Assembly (NCBI GenBank): GCA_030549495.1
Contig: JAUIRK010001035.1
Coordinates: forward strand, 620,001 to 684,000
DNA length: 64,000 bases
Source: Nectonema munidae
Taxonomy: Eukaryota; Nematomorpha; Nectonematoida; Nectonematidae
Direction: 5' to 3'
A program made the translations under genes and the position numbers. A model generated the notes under the pieces. It was not told the origin of the DNA, did not search any database, and saw nothing but the letters and a program-made list of their open reading frames with translations. This document shows, piece after piece, positions 34,913 to 47,000 of this stretch (positions are counted from its first letter, which is position 1; each line of letters starts with the position of its first letter).

Positions 34913-35089
34913 TTATTTATCATAGAAATTGGGTATTTTTATTAAAGGATTTTTTATTTTATCATCGAGGCTACGACAATTCAGCAAATCATCTCGATTT
35001 ATAGGAATTTTCTTTGTGTCTTCATACTCTTTTAGAAACTTGTTCATAAACTCTCGAGAAACATCATCGTCATTTTTGATCGCAAGAGC
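34913..35089 (-). CDS. CDC16: APC6/CDC16 terminal exon
   Basis: Preceded by a strong acceptor (tttcttatttgcag) and entering in phase 0, as the exon at 42860 leaves. Encodes ALAIKNDDDVSREFMNKFLK, then EYEDTKKIPINRDDLLNCRS and LDDKIKNPLIKIPNFYDK, then stop. The join HR/ALAIKNDDDV matches human HTALGLRRDDTFSV, and the spacing to the following helix also fits. After that the tail is lineage-specific and cannot be aligned. A transposon-related ORF is the alternative, but the splice phase and local match make the assignment likely. Confidence 0.78.
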   Translation of the reverse strand, partial: ALAIKNDDDVSREFMNKFLKEYEDTKKIPINRDDLLNCRSLDDKIKNPLIKIPNFYDK

Positions 35090-38000
35090 CTGCAAATAAG
35101 AAAACAAAATAAAGTTTTTTTATATTGAATCATGTAAATGGTATTTCACATTACAAAGACTACCAAGTTTTTATGCTTATTTTTTATGAAGAAAATACAA
35201 ATTTGAGAGGACACTTTATTGAATATAAAGCCAACGAACGTTTTCGGCAAAGCGGTCTTTTTCAAATTTAGGGTTGCCACTTTTTCTATAAATAGAATTT
35301 CCTGGTTTTCCTTGACCATTTTTATGAAAATTCCCTGATCCTGAAATTCCTGATTGTGAACCACTATTACACAACGAAAAAACAAACAAAAGCTGAATTT
35401 TCAAATCAAAACACTAAAAATTTATTATATGAAAAATCTAAATTGCTGAAATTAAAAAAAACCCTGACTTTTTCAGGTTTTCCTAACGTGTAGACTGTAG
35501 ACACTATGCACCTAGCTACTAACAAAATAAGTATCAAAATCTTTATTATTTATTTGCCTTTAAGTTGTATAAATACTTTTTCAAATATTGAAGAAAAATG
35601 AATAAAACTAAACAGATTTATTATAAAATATTAAGCTTATTTACAATGCATAATAAAATTATGGTTACATTTTTAATTTTACTTATAAAATCCTTTTTAT
35701 CAAATATAATTTTCCAACTCTTTCATTTTAGGTTCAACGCTTCTTCTTGCAGAGCATAGTTGTTAAGTAACTCTTTTTTCTTCTTCTCTTTCGTTTCTTT
35801 GCATTTAAATCTTCATTTAAACTTCTCTTACGCTTCAAATCTTCGAGATGGTTCATATATCTCTGACGTGATGCATTAACAGATGAAATCATTGACCTTG
35901 TAATCATAATATTTGAAATACTACCATAGAGATCATCTTTGACTCTTCTCTGTGAAATTAATGAAGTCTCTAGCAAGTTTTCTATAAGTAAAGATTTGTT
36001 AATGGAAAATCCCTTTTCAACTTGCGCATTACCATGAGAAAAATAAGGCTAAGTTTGATGACTTTCCACAACTCAGCATAGAAACTTTATCTTTAAAAAG
36101 TTCTAATTCCCTCATAACATTTCCACAAAAAGAGCCAAAATTTTCTTTAAAAACAGTTTGAGCCTGATCACATAAAGTTAGGTATTGGGATTTGACTTTT
36201 TCAGCTTGCTTGCAAGTTATTCTATTAGCATTATAAAAAGCTTCAAGAACAATGGCCATTCACCCCTGAGCAATTAATGGACTTCTAAAAACCATTTTTG
36301 GATATAAAGATGTTAAACCCTTAGCAAGTTTATATTTTAACGGATTTCTTTCGAGAATTTTCTTTCTTGTGGTAATTAGAAAATTCTGGCATTCTTTTTT
36401 AACTGTAATATTTCAGATTCAGTTTCTTTAATTTCCTTGAGATACTTTTTTGCAGCAAAACCAATGTTTAGCTTCTGCATTTCAATAACATTTTCTGGCA
36501 AATCTAGATCAAGCTTTATCATATTCTATGAGGTTAAAGGGCTAAAAAGCTTTTGAGGACTGATAAAACGTGATAAGTCACTTCAAAAGATCAAGCAAAC
36601 AAGAATGTAAAAAAGGTATCAATGGTTGATCAGCTTGAAAAAGTTTTTAAAAAAAAGTTCACATTCTGAAGAAATCAAACTATTAAATGCTAGTTTAGCT
36701 TTTAAGAGTTTGTCTTCAAACAAATGTTTAACATTATTGGCAGGCTAAGTGCTAGGAAGTTTTTTTACAATCAAGAAATACTTTTATATTATCATAAATT
36801 AAAAGAACTCTTTCGATGCAAACTACATTTTCTCTCCAGCGAACTGGACAATGTTTGATGGGAAACTTGATGCAGCCGGTAACATAGTGAAGAAGCGAAT
36901 CATTAAAAGAAAATATATATCACGTAAAAATACATTAAGATTTGAATGAGGGATAGTGGATAATTTCGTATCTATTTTTAACAAAGATAAATGAAGAAAA
37001 GTACGAAGAGAAGCCCACAAAAATGATAAATCAATTTTAATTTCCATATCTTTTAAAGAAAGACACAGAGAGAGAAGAAAAAATGCGGTCAAATAACCAT
37101 TGATTTATTATCTTCGTACAATCTTAACAAATAGCATATTTTCCATTTTTAAATGAATTCCATCTTTTATATAATTTGTCGATGTGTGTGTATATTATAT
37201 GATACACACCCAACCTCATAGATGGGAGTTTGGTGCGCAAAGGTGTGGGCTAGTAATTTAATTTATAATTAATTTCAGATTCTTTAGTGATATCCAGAAA
37301 ATGGGTGTACAAAGAAGAATTTCTTAGCATTGGATTTACGTGTCTCATCAATGATGGAACCGAAAAACGACAATGCGTTGCATGTTGGGAAGTGATCAGC
37401 CACGAGTCGCTTAAAGAAATCTCAAGCGCCACCTCCTGAGAAAACACCCAACTCTGGCAGAGAAAGATCTTGAGTATTTTAAGGGGAAAAAAGAAGAACT
37501 AAACCGTCAGCGGTTAGACAACTCTATGCACAAGGAAGTGTATTCTGTCCAACAACCAACACTTTAATCCTATCTTGTTGCAAAAAATTGCTAAGTGTAT
37601 GCAGCCAGACACAATTGTAGAAAAGTTGGTAAAGCCAGCAGTCCTTGATATGGTTTGTACCATCCTTGGGGATGCTGAAGTGAAAAATTGAAGTTTTCCT
37701 CTGTTAAAAACACATCAACCAAAAAATTAAAGAGGTTGTGAACAATATAAAGAGGGGGTGGGGGTGCTCACAAAGAGAGAAAAAAATTTTTATTTGGGTG
37801 GGGGGGTTGATTACGCGCCGTTTGTTGTTGGTGTTTTTGTGGTTTAAAAAAAAGAAGATTAAAAAAAAAAAAATTTTTTTTTTTATAATATAAAAAAAAA
37901 AAAAAAAAAAGTTTTTTTTTTGGTTGGTGGTTTTTTTAAAAAAAAGAGGGGGGGGAGGGGGGGGGGGGGGGGGGGGGCGCAAGGGAAGGGCACGGGGGTT

Positions 38001-41000
38001 GGGTTCCGAGAAAAAAAAAAAAAAAAAAACCATGCTTCTAAATAAATGGCTCTTAAGCTTAACACTGTTATAGAAGATGTTATTGAAATAGTAAATTTTA
38101 TTAAATCATCAGCATTGAATTCAAAGCTGTTTAGTCAAAAGTGCTCTGATATGGGATCCTAATATGAACATCTGCTTTACTAGTCTTCTGTCAAGAGGCT
38201 ATCACGAGGAAAAGTGCTTTACATGCGTGCAGATGTTGAAATCTTCCTAAACGAGAAGAAACATGTACTGACATCAAGACTTACAGAACCAAAGTGGTTT
38301 ATTAAACTGGCATATGTGACAGCATATTTACAGAATTTGTTGAATATGTCCACGCGAGGAAAAGATGAGACTATAATCTGTTTTAGAAAAGTTCAAGACT
38401 TTCAAAGCAAAGCTGAGGTTGGGGAAAGGAAAGATTGAATTATCAAAAACTGCGTCCTTTCTACTCTTGAACCTTTTTCTGGAAGATGAAAAATACGCCC
38501 CACTTCTGGCTGTACAAAGTGTCATTGTTGGGCACCTTGAGAAATTGAGCGAGGAGTTTAAAAGGTCCATTCCGGGTGGAGAGCTGCATGAGAAATATAA
38601 ATGTTTACGAAGACCTTCGATATCAAAGCTTCCAAAAAATTCTTCTATCCAAAATCCTCAAGAGGAGCTTATAGACATCCAACAAGAAGAAACTCTTTGT
38701 TTTAACTTTCAGCGACAAACTCTAAGTGTGTTTTAAACTGCTGTGAAAAAAAGAAACCAGTCCTTGGATTCGAGACTGTGAAAGTGTTTTCTTTCGCAAC
38801 AACATATTTGTGTGAATCACGATTTGCAACTTTGACTGTCATCAAAACTAAAAGACTTTTCAAGACTGAACCACGAATAGAGAAACTTAGAGCAACATCT
38901 TACAATTAAAATTAATTTACCATTTCACACCTTTAGTTTGTTTTTTAAAGAATGTGACAGAATATTATTCCAGAAGTGGCTGTTTTAATGAATGTCAAGT
39001 TTTAGAATTCATAATGCTGTAAATATGATAAAATTTAACGATGTTAATTTTGTCTTTCACAACGTTAAAAGACCTCTCTTACAGATATATTCATTACAAT
39101 TGTCATCCCTTACTCTTAAAGCCAGCTAATCATATATAGTTTTAATAAATATATGCAACTAAATTAGTGGCTTCGCGGTCATATTTTAAGGAATATAATT
39201 GGGGTCGCTTAAAAAAAGGTTGTGAAACAGTGCTCTACATAATCATAACATAAAGTTCGGTTTGATTGTTACATAATTTTGCAGGGTTCTTAGAATTAAT
39301 AACAATGGCAACGATCTCAAATTTTTTAGAAATGGGGTATCCTATTATAATAATTATTAAAGGGTTCAATAGAGCCATTAATAAGCATTTAAGAAGTACA
39401 TTTGATAGGGTTTCAGAAGAAATTGATAGGTCTTCAAATTCCATTAATCAAGGGTTCAAGTACTCGTGACTTGGCAATTCCCGCAATGACTTTTATCCTA
39501 ATAATAGAAATATAAATAAGTGTCGTCGAGAAAATGATTAAAAAGAAAATAGTAATTGCAATTATTTGAAGTTTTATTTAAAAACACTTAAAACGAGAGT
39601 AGGTTAGTCAGTTAATCCGTAGGTGAGAATTATGCAAACCAAAACGTAGCTTTTTCGCATTCTTCATGTCGTGAAGAAGTTGGAGAAGACGGGGTGTTAG
39701 AAATATTGGTTGAATACAGGCAAAGTAAAGAGATCATTCAAAAGTAAAATTCTGACTAAGTGTATGTGAGAGTAAGATCATTAACCCATTAAGTACCATA
39801 GAAATCAGACAATATTAAAAAAAACGCAGACGATTTATATTCAAAGTAATTGAAAAAAGCAGACGAAGATGAAATTACTTATGTTCCCAAATGAGAGCAT
39901 TGGGACTTAATGCCTTAACGATCAGAATAATCAGACGATATCTAATGTAAAGCAGATTTGTATTAAAAAGCTTTAATGAAAGCAGACGATTTTATTTTTG
40001 TAAAGTCGAGATATGTCGACAACCGGTTAAAGCAGGTACTTCTTGCGAATATTTATAATAAAAGATGAGATGCTTTGGCAACTCGTAGTTTAAAAAGCAT
40101 AAACAATTTTTTAACATCATAAACGCCGATATCATAGCAGGGGCGCAGACAGGAAATAGAACAGTGTACAGAAGGAAATTTTAAGCTAAAAATCGATAGA
40201 ACTTCAAAACCTTTCAAAACACATGGTTATGAATGATTCGCGCCTAAATTTATTAAATTTGTCTATCATGTAAAAACAAAAAAGGAATCTAAAGAGTGAC
40301 ATGATGGATACGATTTTTTTGTCTTTGTGTCGATGATTTTCATTTTATAGTGGGGATAACCACTGAATGTATAATTTCAATTCAAGTCAAATGAGAACAG
40401 AAAAAGTCAAGCAGATAAAAAAAATTAGATTTTAGTGGAATATTATCCATTTAAAAGTTATCTCATTAATCTTATATTTGTATTGAAGTCTATGACAATT
40501 AGATTTCCCATTTTCTTTATAAACATTAAATACTTTAAGGAAAATAAATTCAAAAATCAAGATGTTCTTGCAGAGTAACAAGTAAAATATCCTTCTGTCG
40601 CCTACAAAGAAATCTATATATATTTGGGTTCTATCTACTGTATTCATTTCACTTTGCTGCATTTCCAATAAATATTTTTTATTTAAATTGAATTTTATAT
40701 AAATATTTTGAATGTTTCAAATTCAAAAATCAAGATGTTCTTGCAGAGTAACAAGTAAAATGTCCTTGTGACGCCTACAAAGAAATCCATATATATATTT
40801 GGGTTCTATCTACTGTATTCATTTTCACTGTGTTGCATTTCCAATAAATAGAAAACATGCGAAACTTGTATCATAACCTTTCCGGAATTGGGAAACAACA
40901 TTGGATATGTTGCAGTGCCACTATTTTGAGGACACAAAATGTACAATTAAAGATCTAGGAAATGATACCAAGCTCACATGAACTCTAAGATTCGTTCTGA

Positions 41001-44000
41001 ACAACTCCTTGCTGTCATGACGAGCAACATGTACATAACACGATGATGGACACTGCTTTCAAAATAAGAGAAAAAATGCTTACGTTTAAACTGCCTAAGA
41101 CAAAATATCGCAAAAGGGGGAAAGTGTGTGAGCGTAAACACTGTAAATTTTAATCTTCTGAACTTCTGGGTAGATGTAGTCAACTTGATTTTCTTATTGT
41201 CTTATTTAAAAGTTAAGACGTTAAAGGACAAAAACTCTTTATTACTTAAGGTAACTTTTATAGTCATTTGATCAAAAAGTGAAACTTTTTAATTTTATTG
41301 CCTCCTGAAATTTAGTAAATACAAGAAGAGGTTTATTCAAATCTACTAAATTTTAAAATTTATCGCAAGTAATGCCGGAGCCAACAAAATAAAAAAGTTC
41401 CAGTTTTTGAAATACATTTTAAGAATGATATCATCTAGCCCTAACAATAAGTCTAAAATATCTCTTATTCTTTTTGCAAATAAAATTTTAAAAATGACAT
41501 TATCTAACCATAAACCTAACAATCTAAATGGGTTAGATTAGAAAATATACTATGATTCTTTTTTAACAACCTGATACTTCGTTAAAACAGAGATCATTAA
41601 AAATGGCCTCTCTATCCCTTTTCAAAAATACAATAATTTTTAGCAATTTGTCTACCTATTCTTATATTTCAAATCAAACACGTACCAATTATAGAAAAGT
41701 ATCAAATTAAATACACTGAAAAGCCTAGTTATACTGTAGTAATGTGTAATGGAATAAATATTTAAAATCACAATGATCTTGTCTCACCTTTGTTATTATA
41801 TCAAATTATACATAGAGCTAATTTTACCCTAAGCGGTAGTAAACTGTAATTAATTATAAAGAATAAAATAAAGATAGGTTATCTGGTGTTTTCTTTCTCT
41901 TGAGGGTTCGGAAGAACGTGACTAAAATATCAGTGGTTGTCTCCCATGTCCAAAGCTCTTGAAGTTTTAGAAGATATAAATATATATTAATTTTTTAGGA
42001 ACTAGAATATAAATTTAGTAAAAATATTAATAAATTGCAAAGTAAAAAATAGGTCGGGGATAAGAGTCAAATGATTGGGGCCAGGGCACCCAATCAAACT
42101 AGCACCATAAAGTTATCCATAACTAAGCTTTGTATGCCCAGTTTTAGGGTCTAAAATTGAAAAGACTACGTAGGAATTATTTATATAGCTTGGAATCTTG
42201 ATCAAACTTAATTCTTTGAGACTTATGAAACTTAGTTCTTTTGAAACTTTTGACGTTAAAGGACGAAAAGTCTCTGTTACTTAATATAACTTTTATAGTC
42301 ATTTGAAATAAAAATAAATAAACATTCTACGTGTTATGTAAGCTATCAATCAAGTAAATTATGTAAATTATTGTGAAAAATAAACGTTTATCATTTGAAA
42401 ATTGTATATCTCCAATAAAATTTAGAGAGTAAGATTGATAATTCTAGACAATAAGAAAGGATGAGTTTTAACAAATGAAACTACTTAGAACGTTATTCAA
42501 CACTTGAATGACAAATGAAATCAGAAAGGTTGAAATACTTAAAATTTATTAAGTTGAAAAGTTGCTCAGATTTCAAAAAATAGAAGGAAATACCTATTTA
42601 TTTAGGTGGCAAACGAAATTGGGAGCATAACAGATACTAATTTGAGTGACATATGGTGGAATGAGGACATTATGGGTAGCGTTATATGTTTAAAATTAAA
42701 GTTAAAAATAACTTCCAATGTGTACACGTCAAATATTCTGAGCAGTTGAAGAAGACTATATCTGATAAAAATTGATGACATTTATGTACTTTGTTAATGT
42801 AAAAATGGCCGAGAGCGATGAATGGTTGCAACGCTAACCCAGATGAAATTTATTCTTACGCGATGAATAGCCAGAACTCCTTCTTCATATTGGCCATTGA
42901 GGACTGAAGCAAGAGCAAGGCTGGAGTAAGAGGAATGCGCGTCAGGAGATAACTCGATTGCTCTTCGGTGAAAAGTGACAGCTTTCTTATAATCCCCAAG
43001 TTTTCTAGCGCAATGCCCCATGTTGTTGAGAAGCGCTTCCCACCAACATTGAATGGGCTCATTCGCAGCAGAGCAATTTTTTATCACTAGAGCAAGGCAA
43101 TTCGTGAATAGTTCCATGGCTTTCGAGTAACTAAACGTAAAATTAATATAATAGCATTAGCATTTGATTTTTCTTCAATTTTTACGATTTAAACACTTTT
43201 AAACCAAATGGATAGAGTAATTCTATATATTATACATAGCAATGCTTTTTTAAAGTTCTTTAAGACAATATGAGAGTTTAGAACGTGAATATTTTTTTTA
43301 TAAATGAGTTTAATTTTTTGTTCGCTTATTATTATATAGTGGTGGACACACCAGAAGCCAATGAGGGCCTCATGTAGTTTTAATATATTGTGAAAAGAAA
43401 CTCGGTCTATACAAAGTTAATACATTTATTCAAAATTACATTGATTACTATGATGACAATCTTATCAACTGAACATCTGAATCTTTTAGATTCAAAAAAT
43501 TATTTTTGGGAGAAACTAAATACAAAATGTTTATATACAGTCACATAGGTATTAAGAGTCTACTCAAGGAAAGCATTAAAAGTGGTTTTGTGGACAGGTA
43601 GTGGCTTAAGCAAGGTCCAAGTAAGGTTAATTTGGAGGAATTGAAACTGATTGCATTAGACACGATATCGTTAAATAGAGTTAGTCGATAAAGCACGCAT
43701 GCCTGTAAAATAAAATGTAATGGAATAAAAAAAGTACTTACAATTTAACTTTATAATAATTCTAATAAAACAAAATATCACCAAAAATATTTTTTTAAAA
43801 ATGCAAAAATATCAATATTTGGAAAATCTCAAAGTGTTGCTTAAAAAGATTCAGAAATCTAATCTTTTGATAAACCTAATCAGCCAATACCTTATTTTCC
43901 TTTTAGATTAAATAGAATAGCGATGTGTTTTTTGTTCCTTCTGGTATGAACATTTTCCTTGGATAAGTCATGAAGATAAGGATAAAGTTTATTGTTTGGT

Positions 44001-47000
44001 TGCTTAAAAAGAAAATACCGACATCTGCTAGGATAGGTTGATTTTTTGTTTTTTAAATCGCACTTTGAGCAAGTATACAGAAGTTAAAGAAGCTTTAAAA
44101 ATAACACTTATACCAAAAACTAAGTAATTTCGTCCAGGTACTTTTTACTGATTTAATAAAGTTGAAGTTGAATACTATATGAAAAACATCAATTATTATT
44201 TTTGCAATACCATGCATACCTATTTATCAATGAATATACATCATGGATAAAAAAAATTGAAAAACATATTAAAAAAATACTTGATGAAAATTTTTAATTT
44301 ATTCAAAATTTAAAAAATAATTAAAAAAACAAATAATAAATAAATGTGACATTTTTCGATATCATTATATTTTACTAGAAGCGGTACAGCACCAAGATTT
44401 TAGCACTACTTCGAACGTATCTTAGAAAATGGAGAAACTAAAGAAAATACAAAGTCTTTCGAAAGCTTTATCTAATTTAGAAAATAAGCTCACTTTTTAT
44501 GCTTAAACTCTGCAAATGCTAATTCATGTAATGCATGTGGATCTTGAGGACATATGTTACAAGCGGTGGAGAGATACTTCATAGCATTAATGTGATTTTT
44601 GATTGCAGAGTATTCAAGCCCAAGATAGAGGTAAGACACGTGACAGCTAAAAAATAAAACTACTCAAATCAAAAATGTTTAAAAGTATCTTTAATAAAAA
44701 AAAGTAAAAAAGTTCTTTTTTAAATTATATGTAAGTATAGAGAGTATAAGGCACACCAAAAATTTCATCACAGCGCAATTTTGAGAGAGTTAAAGTTCAA
44801 AATTAGGTCATTATGTAAATGAGCGATAAGTAAGAGGCATTGTCAGCAAATTAAGGACTAAAATTTTAAGAGCGAGAATTATTATTGTAATCATGAAAGA
44901 ATAAGCTAGATCAGGAATTAATTTTTGTTTTTTATTATCAAAAAATATGCACAAAGTTAACAAAGTTTCAATCGCCAAATACAATATTATTCAGGGCTAC
45001 CGCATATACTCGCGTATTAGAGGAAAGAAATTTTCCACAAAAAAATACAAAAATGGCTCAAAAAATTTTGATTTCATGGAAAAATTAGAATAATTCCCCT
45101 GGCTTACTAATAGGAATCACACGCCGCCTTATCTGCAGTATATACGGCATTACATATAAAAAAATAAAAAATAATTAAAACTTTTAAAGATTGTTTGTTT
45201 CAAAACATCTAATTTGTTATTGAAATTCGGATATTAAATTGAGTTTTTAATTTTTATTTAAATAAATGCTGCAACCTATATTCATCAATTTTTGGAATGT
45301 CTAAGATTAGTTTAAAAAAATTTTTTAGAAGAAGGTTTAAAGTAAGAAAATAATTGGACAAATAAGATTTAAAACAAAACATTTCACTTAAAATTTTGTT
45401 TTTTTGTATTTTAATGTTTTAAATTGTTTCGTAGAAAATGAAAATATGTCCAAAGTAGCACAAGTCACAAGGAAAATTCATAAAATCATAGACAAGTATC
45501 CAAGTGAATTTACTATTTCTTTAAACAAAAAAACCATTTTGTAAAGTTTGTAATAAAGTTAAGCATGAAAAATTTGCGGTACTATAAGTCCAAATCGCTC
45601 TTTTTTGGCCTAACGTGCTTAAACCAAAATACATACGTAGTTTGAATTTAAATGGAGATTCTGAGTCTGCATCAATTTCAATATATATCTCGATGAAGCA
45701 TGCAAGGCGAAATTTTAAAGCGGTCTACGTTTTATCATCTCAACATATTAAGGGTTTCTCAATAACATCAAACAGGAACAACCCAGAAACCGTAGCACGA
45801 TACAATAAATATAAAGTTCGTGTTGATAATTTCAATCGTATGGTAAGAGATTTCACTTCTTATAAACCTAGTAGAAGATGGACCATGGCCATCTTCACTA
45901 ATTACTTGGATAGTGCCGATTTCAACTCCTGGGTAATTTACAATTCTGTTTATAATGAAAATCCTTCAACTAAAGAAGAAGATGGGAGAAAATTTTTTTC
46001 AAGGATATATCTCTAAAACTTTGGAAGCAATCAATGTCCTTCGCTCTAATGTTTCGCAAATTTCAAGGCCCATCAAAAATATTCTATCATATTATGGCTT
46101 TTTTTACATGTGGAGAAAACATCAAAAGTAGTTCCGCTAATAGAGGATATTGTTCGATACCCGAATGCAAATCGAGAACTAGATGTTCCCGAAAGTGTTC
46201 TTTCTGTAAAAAATTTATTTGCAAAAATAACCCCTATTTGTTATGTCCCACTTGTTATTCTGATATGTAGACAATTTTATGTTTCTTATGCACTTTTTTT
46301 TATGTATTTTTGTTTACTCTGATGTGAAGTTGTAATTTCAACTTGATTATCACTAAATAAGATTTCGAAAGATGGCTTTAATTTTTTTCTAAAATTTTTT
46401 TTGTGTAACCTAAAATTATTAGTTACTTGCATAGACACCCAATTTGTAGTGAACTTACAAAGGAAAAACTTCTTAGTGTTTTTGTTGATGCAAAAAATTA
46501 CAAATAAATTCTATCAAAAATTTGTATCAGTGGTCAGACCATATATTAGCCCGAAAATCCTGTAAATTTGCTCAAAAAAATATAAAAAAAATTATTCCAC
46601 CTGAGAGCGGCTTAATTTTAACAATTTTATTTTCTCTTTTAAACTACTTTACCTATTGATCTAATACTGAAATTTTAATCTTAAAAACGGGAGGAGTAAA
46701 AAAAAGCCAGCAGTGGCATGCGAAGGTTTAACTGCTAGAAAAAACGAATCTCTTTCTATTAATACGAAATTTTAAGGGAATTTTTTTTTTAGGTTGACTA
46801 TTTCACAACATAAAGTTTGAGTTGACCAAAGCAGAATTGTCATTTTTACTTAATGCGATTCATTCAAAAAGACGACTAAATGTGTTACAACGAACAAGAT
46901 AAAATCGCAACAAATTGTTTTTACCTTTTAACAAAGAATATTCTAAGGTAGATAAACCAAAGGCTGTAGTGATAGACACAATTAAATGGATTGTAAATCT

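Noticed and set aside
37704-38065. Open frames rich in proline and phenylalanine on the minus strand
   Set aside because: They arise only from the G-, A- and T-runs of the anomalous block and do not represent genes.
41218-42305. Direct repeats considered as ends of an LTR element
   Set aside because: Only about 55 bp long, with no coding sequence, primer-binding site or target duplication between or around them.
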